This document shows positions 51,324-57,915 of a DNA stretch of 64,000 nt, in pieces. The position numbers and the translations under genes were made by a program. This stretch comes from Variovorax sp. PBL-H6. Lineage in GTDB: Bacteria > Pseudomonadota > Gammaproteobacteria > Burkholderiales > Burkholderiaceae_C. How positions within the stretch are numbered: the first letter of the stretch is position 1; the number at the start of each line of letters is the position of its first letter. The notes under the pieces were generated by a model. That model saw nothing but the letters and a program-made list of their open reading frames with translations, ran no database searches and was not told the origin of the DNA. Location: NCBI RefSeq assembly GCF_901827155.1, contig NZ_LR594659.1:5040501-5104500 (forward strand), given 5' to 3'.

Positions 51324-51661
51324 AGCCCATCAAAACGAAAGCCCCGGCCGGTGGTGCGGCGGGGGCTCTCAGGAAACATCAAACGCAACTGAAGTTTAGC
51401 GACAAGTCCCCTGCGACGGAAGCGCAGCGCGAGCGCATCGTGCAGGCACTGCGCAGTCGCCCCCAGACGAGTTATGACCTTCGCCGCATGGGCTGCTATC
51501 AGGCGCCAGCGAGGGTGAAGGAACTGCGCGACCGCTTCGGTTTTGTGATCGAAACCACGCGCATTACTCTGGTGGACCGTGACGGGTTCAGTCATCCGCG
51601 CGCAGCCCTCTACACGCTGGTTTCAGAGCCCGATGGCCAACGGTCGCAACAGAGGCAGTAA
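51320..51661 (+). CDS. Small winged-helix-like island protein
   Basis: This 113-residue basic protein carries SPATEAQRERIVQALRSRPQ and TSYDLRRMGCYQAPARVKEL, the pattern of helix-turn-helix proteins found in prophages and islands that sit before replication genes. The C-terminal part (FVIETTRITLVDRDGFSHPR) fits a wing of beta strands. It is coupled to the AlpA-like gene by a 4-base overlap and overlaps the next gene by 29 bases in another frame. Probably DNA-binding; exact role unknown. Confidence 0.7.
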   Translation: MKPIKTKAPAGGAAGALRKHQTQLKFSDKSPATEAQRERIVQALRSRPQTSYDLRRMGCYQAPARVKELRDRFGFVIETTRITLVDRDGFSHPRAALYTLVSEPDGQRSQQRQ

Positions 51662-52223
51662 GGGCGACTCAGGGCGCGATTCAGGCGGGTTTGTAGCCCT
51701 ACCCTGGTCCGTGCTCGATAGCGCCGCCTACGCCGATCTAAGCCATCCTGCGCGGTCGCTGCTTTGGGAAATCGCTCGGCAGTTCGTTCGTGACAACAAC
51801 GGGCGACTGTTGGCGAGCCGCGAGCATTTGGCCGCCCGCGGATGGAGATCAGCCGATGTGATCCAGCGCGCCAAGGAGGCGCTGCTCGCAGCCGGCTTTA
51901 TCTACGAGACGGTTAAGGGCCATCGTCCCAACAAGGCAAGTTGGTACGCAGTGACTTGGCGCGCTCTCGACAAACTGCCCGGGTATGACGAAGGAGCAGC
52001 AGCCGGGTTCGTTCGAGGCGCCTATCAACGGCCAGCGAAAAACGCAGTGCTTAGTCCGTCTCGCGGAACAGGGAGGCGTCCCATAGCTCCGCCTCACGGA
52101 ACAGGGAGACCGTCCACTGTTCCGTCTCACGGACCTATCAAGGCCACTTTTGACCATTCCCCTGTTCCGTCTCACGGACACCATCTAGATATGCCATCTG
52201 CTGCAGTCCAAAGCACCCATTGA
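51633..52223 (+). CDS. Helix-turn-helix protein with repeat-encoded C-terminus, possible replication initiator
   Basis: This 196-residue protein starts MANGRNRGSKGDSGRDSGGF. The middle (VALPWSVLDSAAYADLSHPA, LWEIARQFVRDNNGRLLASR, WRSADVIQRAKEALLAAGFI) has the winged-helix look of RepA/DnaD-type replication proteins of satellites. The C-terminal 60 residues are low complexity with recurring HGTGRP/VPSHG units. These are encoded by four copies of a 13-base imperfect palindrome, so this part of the gene may double as an origin. The assignment as initiator is inference from layout. Confidence 0.6.
   Translation: MANGRNRGSKGDSGRDSGGFVALPWSVLDSAAYADLSHPARSLLWEIARQFVRDNNGRLLASREHLAARGWRSADVIQRAKEALLAAGFIYETVKGHRPNKASWYAVTWRALDKLPGYDEGAAAGFVRGAYQRPAKNAVLSPSRGTGRRPIAPPHGTGRPSTVPSHGPIKATFDHSPVPSHGHHLDMPSAAVQSTH
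52055..52178. repeat. Four iteron-like palindromic repeats
   Basis: TCCGTCTCGCGGA at 52055, TCCGCCTCACGGA at 52088, TCCGTCTCACGGA at 52121 and TCCGTCTCACGGA at 52166. Each has inverted ends TCCG/CGGA. Copies are spaced by 33, 33 and 45 bases and several are flanked by ACAGGGAG or its complement. Confidence 0.85.
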
Positions 52224-52232
52224 AAGAACATC

Positions 52233-52904
52233 ATGAGCATCACGAAAGCAACAAAGAGGCCTTCCGCCAAGCAGCATGACCCAAAGATTCTGCAGCTTGT
52301 CCAAAAGCCTGAGGAGACGATGGCGCAGACGGTGGGCCGCATCGCTTCTGATCCCGCCGTCAATGCCGGCAGCGTCATGCAGTCGTTCGGAAATCATCTC
52401 GGCGAAGACGTGAGCCTCATGAGCATGATCGAGGCGATTCAAGGCGCCACAAAGCGCGTAAAGGACGGCGACTTGTCAGACCTCGAAGGTATGCTGGTTT
52501 CTCAGGCAACAGCATTGCAAACCATCTTCACCAACCTTGCCAGACGCGCGCAGGCGCAGCAGTACCAACGAAATCTCGAAGCCTTTCTTGGCTTGGCCTT
52601 GAAGGCACAGGCGCAAAGCCGCGCAACTATCACGGCGCTTGTGGACTTGAAGTACCCGCGACAGGTAGCCTTTGTGAAACAGGCCAACATCAGCAACGGA
52701 CCGCAGCAGGTGAACAACCGGGGTTTTGAGACCAATACGCGCGCAGGCGCGCACGCGGCAGAAAGTCAGATTCCGCAAATCAAAGAATTGGAGGCAGGCG
52801 ATGACCAATGGCTGGACACCCGAGCGACGGGCTCGGCAGTCGGCGCTAGTCCGCACTTGGAGGCCATGGGAAAGAGCCACCGGCCCAAAAACGCTAGAAG
52901 GTAA
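52233..52904 (+). CDS. Island-encoded hypothetical protein
   Basis: This 223-residue protein begins MSITKATKRPSAKQHDPKIL and is mostly helical (VMQSFGNHLGEDVSLMSMIE, LARRAQAQQYQRNLEAFLGL). It resembles helical proteins found near terminase-like or packaging genes of phage satellites, but I cannot name a family. The C-terminal 35 residues overlap the next gene in another frame and look less constrained. It follows the presumed replication gene by 9 bases. Confidence 0.6.
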   Translation: MSITKATKRPSAKQHDPKILQLVQKPEETMAQTVGRIASDPAVNAGSVMQSFGNHLGEDVSLMSMIEAIQGATKRVKDGDLSDLEGMLVSQATALQTIFTNLARRAQAQQYQRNLEAFLGLALKAQAQSRATITALVDLKYPRQVAFVKQANISNGPQQVNNRGFETNTRAGAHAAESQIPQIKELEAGDDQWLDTRATGSAVGASPHLEAMGKSHRPKNARR

Positions 52905-53010
52905 GGCAAAGGTTGCTCGCAATGCCTACACCGGTGGGCACCGGCTCGAATTACGCGCGATAGCCAAAGCGATGAAGGAATTGCAGAGAAATCAAGGAAG
53001 GTTCATCTAG
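52801..53010 (+). CDS. Small basic island protein
   Basis: This 69-residue protein starts at an ATG with GGAGGCAGGCG upstream, inside the end of the preceding gene. MTNGWTPERRARQSALVRTW followed by ERATGPKTLEGKAKVARNA is a sequence pattern I recognise from many proteobacterial islands and prophages, always annotated as hypothetical. The Arg/Lys-rich, GPKT-containing stretch suggests nucleic acid binding. The overlap of about 100 bases with the upstream gene is in a different frame. Confidence 0.7.
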   Translation: MTNGWTPERRARQSALVRTWRPWERATGPKTLEGKAKVARNAYTGGHRLELRAIAKAMKELQRNQGRFI

Positions 53011-53300
53011 CCGCCCTGCACTGGATCGAGGAGTAGGACGCTGGAGCCGCCATCGGTTCGCAGACAACCAAAGATTAACGGAAGCACTATTGTCTGATCG
53101 CGGTCGAAGCCCTTACTACTCTGCTCACTCCTTGCCAGATGGCACTATCTGGCGCGCACATTGTGCCAAGGGGTGAGTGCATCGCCCGAGACCCGCAAGG
53201 GAAGTCCGAGCCTTCGGGTGCGAGAACCCATAGCCCTTCTAGTGGCGTTCGCCGTGGAGCCTGCCCATGCTGGCATGGTAGACCACGTCCAGACTACCAA
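53011..53300. other. Apparent non-coding stretch in the island
   Basis: About 290 bases between the plus-strand genes and the convergent three-gene module. Short frames occur but lack ribosome binding sites or protein-like composition. No clear terminator or repeat was found. Confidence 0.4.
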
Positions 53301-53690
53301 TCAACGCTTCCTACTAGGCCTCGGCGTTTGTTGTGCCGCTCCGCTTTCGTCGGCCGCCGTTCCCGGGCCAGCATTTAACTGAAAGTCGCGAAGCATCTTA
53401 AAAGTGTGGTCAATCTGTTTGCGACTGACACCTTCCAACTGGTCCATGTTGGTCCGCATACCACTAAGGATGTTGACACACAGTTCCACCAAAGCATGAG
53501 TTGGAATCGCCAAGGTCAGGACGACGTTTCGTAGCTCTTCCTCGCCTCCGGAATTGCCTTGGTCAAGTTGAAAGAAACTCACTCGACTGATATTCGGAGA
53601 ATAGTTAAGTTTTGCAACGCCTTCTGCAAACACCACAGGCGCGTTAGAGATGGTCTCGGGATTAACGGTGATCTTCCGATGCGTGCTCAT
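53301..53690 (-). CDS. Third component of toxin-antitoxin-like module (SecB/DUF3467-like appearance)
   Basis: This 129-residue protein contains VVFAEGVAKLNYSPNISRVS and LTLAIPTHALVELCVNILSG, a two-part strand-helix pattern resembling DUF3467 or SecB-like chaperone-type small proteins. Its ATG overlaps the stop of the XRE-type gene upstream (ATGA), so it belongs to the same operon. Some toxin-antitoxin systems encode a SecB-like chaperone that stabilises the antitoxin (TAC systems). The Pro/Arg-rich tail is unstructured. The family resemblance is by eye only. Confidence 0.55.
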   Translation of the reverse strand: MSTHRKITVNPETISNAPVVFAEGVAKLNYSPNISRVSFFQLDQGNSGGEEELRNVVLTLAIPTHALVELCVNILSGMRTNMDQLEGVSRKQIDHTFKMLRDFQLNAGPGTAADESGAAQQTPRPSRKR

Positions 53691-54223
53691 ACTAGAGACT
53701 CCATCATCTCGGCGTCGATACTAAACGAACAAATTTCAAACGGCTGATTGACCTGCGATTCATCAAACGCAATCTTGGATGTCTCAAAGAGATTACTTGG
53801 CTGAAAGCTCTGGATCGCCAGATAAGCATCAGCGTAGTTCCCGGTAATGAGATCATTTGCTATCTCACTTGGCATACGAATCTGAACTTGGAACATGGGG
53901 TTTACCTCATTCGGATTGAACACTGGAGTAAAGTTGGCATCAGCACCGACAGCTTGCCACGGCTGCAAGGGGCCAGCAGTCCCCGCGTCATGAATTGCAA
54001 GGTCCACGTCATAGCCCAGTGCGCCAACGAACTCATGAATCGTTCGCAGCGTGAGGTTAGCCTTTCCAGATAGAAAGCGAGTCATGTAACTCTTTGACCA
54101 CCCCAGCTGTTCAGCAAGCATCGAACGAGTCCTCGTCTTGCTAACCATTGCAGCATTTAAGCAAGAGGCTATCGCCATTTTCTTGTACTCAAACTCATCC
54201 AACGGCTGCAGCTTTTCAAACAT
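53687..54223 (-). CDS. XRE-type helix-turn-helix protein, probable antitoxin
   Basis: This protein has 178 residues from MFEKLQPLDEFEYKKMAIAS. The helix-turn-helix reads TRSMLAEQLGWSKSYMTRFL and continues SGKANLTLRTIHEFVGALGY, typical of HigA/XRE antitoxins. An extra C-terminal domain of about 100 residues (FQVQIRMPSEIANDLITGNY onward) is unlike minimal antitoxins. The gene starts 10 bases after the RelE-like gene, giving the toxin-first order of higBA. A/T content is higher than in the host genes nearby. It is likely also the repressor of the operon. Confidence 0.72.
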   Translation of the reverse strand: MFEKLQPLDEFEYKKMAIASCLNAAMVSKTRTRSMLAEQLGWSKSYMTRFLSGKANLTLRTIHEFVGALGYDVDLAIHDAGTAGPLQPWQAVGADANFTPVFNPNEVNPMFQVQIRMPSEIANDLITGNYADAYLAIQSFQPSNLFETSKIAFDESQVNQPFEICSFSIDAEMMESLV

Positions 54224-54233
54224 TTTAAATACC

Positions 54234-54746
54234 TCAAACTGAAATTGGGACAGGGTGAAATTCGAGCTCAGTAGATTCAAAACTGGAATGTGCAAGTTGC
54301 TCTAAAACCTCAACTGCGGAATCGCACAAATTCTTTTTTTCACCTTCAGAAAGTTCCCCTCTTCGTTTCGCAAGAATTTTCAAAATTACGATTCGCCTGC
54401 CGTTCAAGTAGATGAAGCAAGTTCTTATCGTGCCTTGACGTATGCGCCAGATCTTGTACTCGTGATGGCGCCATGTGAACGTGGCCGTGGCGTGCAAAGC
54501 CGTTCCGTCGTACATATTCGGCAGTGGTAGCCCATGGGCTACGTTTAGTTGGAACTGCACTAGGCAACCTCTCGCTCTGTTCTGATCCTCTGCGCTGGAC
54601 AGTGCGGCTACATCCGCTCTTGCTTTGCATGACCATTGATGATGGTTTTCGAGGATGGTGTAGATCTTGAAGGAGCCCGGCCCGTCCCGCGGTGGAGCGA
54701 GGCGTTCCGGATGGCCCGTCTTCAGGCGAGCAAAATACAGGGGCAT
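54234..54746 (-). CDS. Probable RelE/HigB-like toxin
   Basis: This 170-residue protein has a C-terminal half with ATFTWRHHEYKIWRIRQGTI, RTCFIYLNGRRIVILKILAK and RRGELSEGEKKNLCDSAVEV. This pattern of strands with basic residues resembles Gp49/HigB-type ribosome-dependent RNases of the RelE superfamily. The N-terminal 80 residues are extra and of unknown type. It precedes the XRE gene by 10 bases. Toxin function is inferred from this resemblance and gene order. Confidence 0.6.
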   Translation of the reverse strand: MPLYFARLKTGHPERLAPPRDGPGSFKIYTILENHHQWSCKARADVAALSSAEDQNRARGCLVQFQLNVAHGLPLPNMYDGTALHATATFTWRHHEYKIWRIRQGTIRTCFIYLNGRRIVILKILAKRRGELSEGEKKNLCDSAVEVLEQLAHSSFESTELEFHPVPISV

Positions 54747-54977
54747 GTTAACTTAAAAGTGAACCGAGAGCGCAAGTACGGCGTCCCCGTTGTCACCTAG
54801 TTCACGGATCACGGTGGCCCCCTTCTCACAGGCAAATGTAAATGAGCGGCAGGTCCGAGGCGCGTCGGCGCGAGCGTGAACGGCAGGCCCGTGAGGTCGG
54901 CACGTCCCACCTTCGACGGCCAACGACACGCGACAAGTAGAACCCAGACGCCATCCCCACGAGGAGTAGCATGCTTC

Positions 54978-55199
54978 ATGGAAGACGAAAACTCCGACAC
55001 GGCGGGCAGGCATCCCGAGGAGGTCTTCGCGGGCTTGGCCACTGAGTACGGGTTGATCTCCAAGGGCGAGACGATCAGCCTTTCCTTATGGCAGTACACC
55101 ATGGCAATCGTCGAGCTATGCGCCACCATAGGTGACCAATACGATCACACTGGTTTGAACGCCGGTGAAGAGATTAGGGCCGTCTACGGAGAGCCGTAG
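54978..55199 (+). CDS. Small hypothetical island protein
   Basis: This 73-residue acidic protein starts MEDENSDTAGRHPEEVFAGL and continues with SKGETISLSLWQYTMAIVEL. An AGGAG lies 11 bases upstream of the ATG. I do not recognise the family. It is the last possible gene before the right attachment repeat and reads toward it. The protein-like helical pattern makes it credible. Confidence 0.5.
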   Translation: MEDENSDTAGRHPEEVFAGLATEYGLISKGETISLSLWQYTMAIVELCATIGDQYDHTGLNAGEEIRAVYGEP

Positions 55200-55295
55200 G
55201 CCCATGGCATACCGAGCCGCAGACTCCCCCGGCGAGGGCGCCTAGCCATGGACGCCCGTGTCAAAACCACCACAAGGCTTGTCACTTCAACTTTT

Positions 55296-55320
55296 GTCGG
55301 TACTTTCGTCGGTATCTTTT
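55296..55320. repeat. Integrase arm-type repeats at the right end
   Basis: GTCGGTACTTT at 55296-55306 and GTCGGTATCTTTT at 55308-55320 repeat the words found at 48527-48587 next to the integrase. They lie about 50 bases inside the right attachment repeat. Confidence 0.55.
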
Positions 55321-55368
55321 CTGAGAGGCCCGGCAAAAGATAGCGTTCATGCGGGTTGCAGCCTGCTT

Positions 55369-55390
55369 TTCGATTCCTGTCGAGGCACCA
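55369..55390 (+). repeat. Right attachment repeat (attR), tRNA 3'-end copy
   Basis: This 22-base copy of the last 23 bases of tRNA-Arg has one G missing from the GGG of the acceptor arm. No D arm or anticodon arm precedes it, so it is not a second tRNA gene. Confidence 0.85.
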
Positions 55391-55407
55391 GTAAGATATT
55401 GATTCAG

Positions 55408-55435
55408 TTGGGTTTCTGCGCGACCCTGCTACAAT
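55408..55435 (+). promoter_or_regulatory. Promoter before the candidate structured RNA
   Basis: TTGGGT at 55408-55413 and TACAAT at 55430-55435 are separated by 16 bases, close to a sigma-70 consensus. It reads into the hairpin-rich stretch downstream. Confidence 0.6.
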
Positions 55436-55440
55436 CCGCC

Positions 55441-55630
55441 TGCCCCGACATGCTTCAGCCTCTGTCGGGCTAGCCTGCGCAGGCAATGCCGAATCTCACG
55501 ACGGCACGTCGAATTAGAGCCACCACGACGAGAAAAACAAACGGTGACTCCTGCATGTGAATGTGCCGTAACGTGGGCCGCGTAAGAGCCCACGACCAAT
55601 TTTTCGAAGCCCGCCCAGCGCGGGCTTTTT
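55441..55630 (+). ncRNA. Candidate structured small RNA
   Basis: The approximately 190-base stretch between a good promoter and an intrinsic terminator has no protein-like frame. It has stems CCCGACA/TGTCGGG (55444-55469), the palindrome GCCTGCGCAGGC (55473-55484) and CGTGGGC/GCCCACG (55572-55594), then the terminator GCCCGC/GCGGGC with T-run (55609-55630). It could be an independent sRNA or the leader of nadM, which begins 104 bases later. I do not recognise an RNA family. Confidence 0.5.
55607..55630 (+). terminator. Intrinsic terminator of the candidate RNA
   Basis: AAGCCCGC, a short loop, GCGGGCTTTTT: a G/C stem with a T-run on the plus strand, about 100 bases before the nadM start. Confidence 0.8.
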
Positions 55631-55733
55631 CATGTTCTGTTCGAGCATTCCGCTGAATCGACTGCCTCGCTAACTGCGAGGCGCTGTAGATTCTTTAGCT
55701 CGACATGTCCTCGGCTGAATTGAAGCCACTCCC

Positions 55734-56816
55734 ATGACTGCACGACCTTCCGCCACGCACCAGCACGCCGTCCTCATCGGCCGCTTCCAGCCCTTTCACA
55801 TCGCGCACTACACCCTGCTGCGCAAAGCACTGGACGCGGCGCGGTGCGTGGTGGTGGTGATCGGCTCAGCGTTCCAGGCTCGATCGCCAAAGAACCCGTT
55901 CACCTGGCAGGAACGCGCGGAAATGATCCGCCTGGCGCTCGCCGAGGCCGAGCGTGCGCGTGTAATCTTCGTGCCGATGCGCGACCACGTCGACGAGGAG
56001 CGCTGGTTCGCCGAGGCGCGCCTGGCGATCGATGCGGCGCTCGCCGAGCAGGGGGAGGCGGCGACAGCGGCCGGCTCGACGGTGCTGATCGGCCATGTGA
56101 AAGACGCCACGCGCGACTACCTGCATGGCTTCCAGGGCTGGACGCTGCACGCCGCGGACCGCAGCCACAGCGCAAGTGCGGCCACCGTGAGGGATGCGAT
56201 TTTCAGCGGTTCGAAGGAGGCGCCCGAAGTGCTGGCACGCGCAGTGCCCGCCGCCACGCTCGCCTTCCTGCGCCGCTGGATGACGACACCGCTGCATGCT
56301 GCGTTGGCGCAGGAATGGGAGCTTTTGCGCCAGCACGACGCAGCCTGGTCGGTGGCCCCGTACCCGGTGGTGCTGGTCACGGTGGATTGCGTCGTCAAGT
56401 GCGGCGGGCACGTGCTGCTGATTCGTCGCGGCCACTCACCCGGCAAGGGGCTCCATGCCCTGCCGGGCGGCTTCCTGGAGTTGCGCGAGACGACCTTGCA
56501 ATCCGCACTGCGCGAGCTCGAGGAGGAGACACACCTGGCGCTGCCGCCCGCCGAATTGCTGGCCTGTCTCGTCCGCACTGAAGTGTTCGATCGTCCCGAT
56601 CGCAGCCAGCGAGGCCGCACGATCACTCACGGCCACTTCTTCGACCTGGGCGACCGGCAGCCGCTGCCCGATGTACGCGCGGACGACGACGCCGCCGCCG
56701 CGGAGTGGACACCGGTTGCGGCACTGGTGGGCCTGGAGGATCGGCTGCTGGACGATCACTTCCAGATGCTCGACCATTTCCTGGGCCTGCTGCCGCGCCC
56801 CCTCATTGGCGACTGA
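55734..56816 (+). CDS. nadM: Bifunctional NMN adenylyltransferase/Nudix hydrolase
   Basis: This 360-residue protein has an N-terminal nucleotidyltransferase (about 1-180), with GRFQPFHIAHYTLL carrying the HxxH motif and a C-terminal DRSHSASAATVRDAI stretch resembling ISxTxxR. A C-terminal Nudix domain has the box GGFLELRETTLQSALRELEE within a GX5EX7REUXEEXGU pattern. The first domain would make NAD from NMN and ATP; the second hydrolyses ADP-ribose or a related nucleotide. This fusion is the usual NadM-Nudix of beta- and gammaproteobacteria. It is the first chromosomal gene beyond the island. Confidence 0.92.
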   Translation: MTARPSATHQHAVLIGRFQPFHIAHYTLLRKALDAARCVVVVIGSAFQARSPKNPFTWQERAEMIRLALAEAERARVIFVPMRDHVDEERWFAEARLAIDAALAEQGEAATAAGSTVLIGHVKDATRDYLHGFQGWTLHAADRSHSASAATVRDAIFSGSKEAPEVLARAVPAATLAFLRRWMTTPLHAALAQEWELLRQHDAAWSVAPYPVVLVTVDCVVKCGGHVLLIRRGHSPGKGLHALPGGFLELRETTLQSALRELEEETHLALPPAELLACLVRTEVFDRPDRSQRGRTITHGHFFDLGDRQPLPDVRADDDAAAAEWTPVAALVGLEDRLLDDHFQMLDHFLGLLPRPLIGD

Positions 56817-56844
56817 GTCGCTCGGGTAGACGAAAAGGCCGGCA

Positions 56845-57165
56845 TTAGCCGCAGCGCGTGCCTACCACCCGGCCGTTCGGCTCGATGTCCACGATCAGCC
56901 GTGCGGCGTCGAAGGGAGTGTCGGGGTCGGTCGCCAGCACCAGGCGCACTCGGCGGGCTCCCGTGCGCATGCGCATTTCCTCCAGCAGCGCAGCGGTGAT
57001 GCGGTGGCCAAGCCCGAAGCCGGCGCGCGCCGCCACGCAACGCGCGGGTGCGTCGACGAAGGCCGGCGGCGGCGGGACTTCCGATGAGAGTGGTCGCGGC
57101 TCGCCGCGGAACTGGCAGCCCTCCAGCATCAGGACGAGCACCAGCAGAAGCAACGCGCGGTACAC
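56845..57165 (-). CDS. Lipoprotein of the I78 proteinase-inhibitor type
   Basis: This 106-residue protein has a lipoprotein signal (LLLLVLVLMLEGC, lipobox LEGC) and a C-terminal domain ARCVAARAGFGLGHRITAAL through ARRVRLVLATDPDTPFDAAR, ending GRVVGTRCG. The spacing of the two domain cysteines and the final CG fit the peptidase inhibitor I78 family. The usual catalytic-loop residues are altered (TDPDTPF), so inhibition is uncertain. It is transcribed toward nadM and lies just downstream of a membrane-protein gene. Confidence 0.68.
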   Translation of the reverse strand: MYRALLLLVLVLMLEGCQFRGEPRPLSSEVPPPPAFVDAPARCVAARAGFGLGHRITAALLEEMRMRTGARRVRLVLATDPDTPFDAARLIVDIEPNGRVVGTRCG

Positions 57166-57189
57166 GGGCAGCCTCGTCCGCGTACCGGC

Positions 57190-57570
57190 TTACAGAGGAG
57201 CGATGAGATGGCCTTGGGCTTGGTTGCCAAGCGCGCTCTCGGCGGCGGACCGGACCTTGGCGTGCTTGCGTACGCTCAGGACCACGACCGCCCATAGCAC
57301 CACCTGCATGATCACGAAGTGAACCAGCAGGGTCGGAGCGTCCACCCGCCCCGCCCGTGCCTGCATCGCCGCAATGGACAGGAAGAAGAAGGCCAGCATG
57401 CAAAAGGGACGGAACCAATGCGACCTGCGCACGTGCGCAAGGCGCAGGATCCAGGGAAGGCCGGGGAAGCGCAGAAGTCGTCGGCCCTGGGCCTCGGCCT
57501 CTTGAAGAAACGGCACGACGAGAAAGTTGATGGCGATCAACAGAAGAAGCGTGTCCATGAGCTCGTCCAT
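57190..57570 (-). CDS. Small membrane protein
   Basis: The protein has 126 residues from MDELMDTLLLLIAINFLVVP, or four fewer if the next ATG is used. It has about three hydrophobic segments (LLLLIAINFLVVPFL, FRPFCMLAFFFLSIAAM, LLVHFVIMQVVLWAVVVLSV). A longer frame reading upstream is rejected because its first 40 residues are not protein-like. No family recognised. It ends 24 bases before the lipoprotein gene, probably in one transcript. Confidence 0.6.
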   Translation of the reverse strand: MDELMDTLLLLIAINFLVVPFLQEAEAQGRRLLRFPGLPWILRLAHVRRSHWFRPFCMLAFFFLSIAAMQARAGRVDAPTLLVHFVIMQVVLWAVVVLSVRKHAKVRSAAESALGNQAQGHLIAPL

Positions 57571-57915
57571 TCGCTGAATAGGCGCGAATGATGCCGAGCG
57601 CTGCGCGGGGGAGACGGGCGACGCAACAATTGGTGAGATTCGCAGGGCGACCGGCCGCAAGAGCCGTGAATGATTCACGCGCCGAGGCATCTGGGTCGAC
57701 TGCAGAACGTCCCCGCCTTTGCTGTAGGCCCTGGCCCACGCGGGCGCATTGTCTTCTCCGGCAGGAAAGAAGTGCGACCCGTCTAAGCTTTGTGAACTGC
57801 AAGCGAAAAGGTTGCACAGACAGTTCGACAGTTTCCTCCTCCCCGGCGCCCCTGGCGCCGTTGCACAGCGCCCTTCCGGGCGCTGTTTTTTTTGCGCGTT
57901 CGTCAGGCGCTTGCC
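57571..57915 (+). other. Intergenic stretch with a possible small RNA and terminator
   Basis: No gene is visible in these 345 bases. Toward the end a C-rich stretch (TTTCCTCCTCCCC near 57831-57844) with anti-Shine-Dalgarno character is followed by two hairpins. The last is a strong plus-strand terminator. A short plus-strand RNA starting around 57780 is possible, but the promoter is not convincing. Confidence 0.4.
57866..57893 (+). terminator. Strong intrinsic terminator upstream of plsC's 3' end
   Basis: CAGCGCCC, loop TTCC, GGGCGCTG, then eight T. The perfect 8-bp stem lies on the plus strand. No plus-strand protein gene ends nearby, which points to a small RNA. The reverse orientation lacks a T-run for plsC. 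Confidence 0.85.

Larger units (their letters stand above)
48401..55390 (+). mobile_element. tRNA-Arg-integrated genomic island (integrase-bearing, satellite-like)
   Basis: About 7 kb lies between the 3' end of tRNA-Arg(CCT) and an imperfect copy of that end. It holds a P4-type integrase next to the tRNA, a structured leader, several small phage-satellite-type genes, an AlpA-like regulator, iteron-like palindromes and a three-gene toxin-antitoxin-like module. It has no capsid, tail or conjugation genes, so if mobile it depends on a helper or is an integrative mobilisable element. Many genes are less G/C-rich than the flanking chromosome. Both ends carry GTCGGTACTT-type repeats. Confidence 0.88.

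Noticed and set aside
53139..53382. Short plus-strand frames in the island gap as genes
   Set aside because: They are Arg/Ser/Pro-rich, lack ribosome binding sites and overlap each other; nothing suggests a protein.
55369..55390. Second tRNA-Arg gene
   Set aside because: Only the T-arm/acceptor end is present. There is no D arm or anticodon arm, so it is an attachment-site copy.
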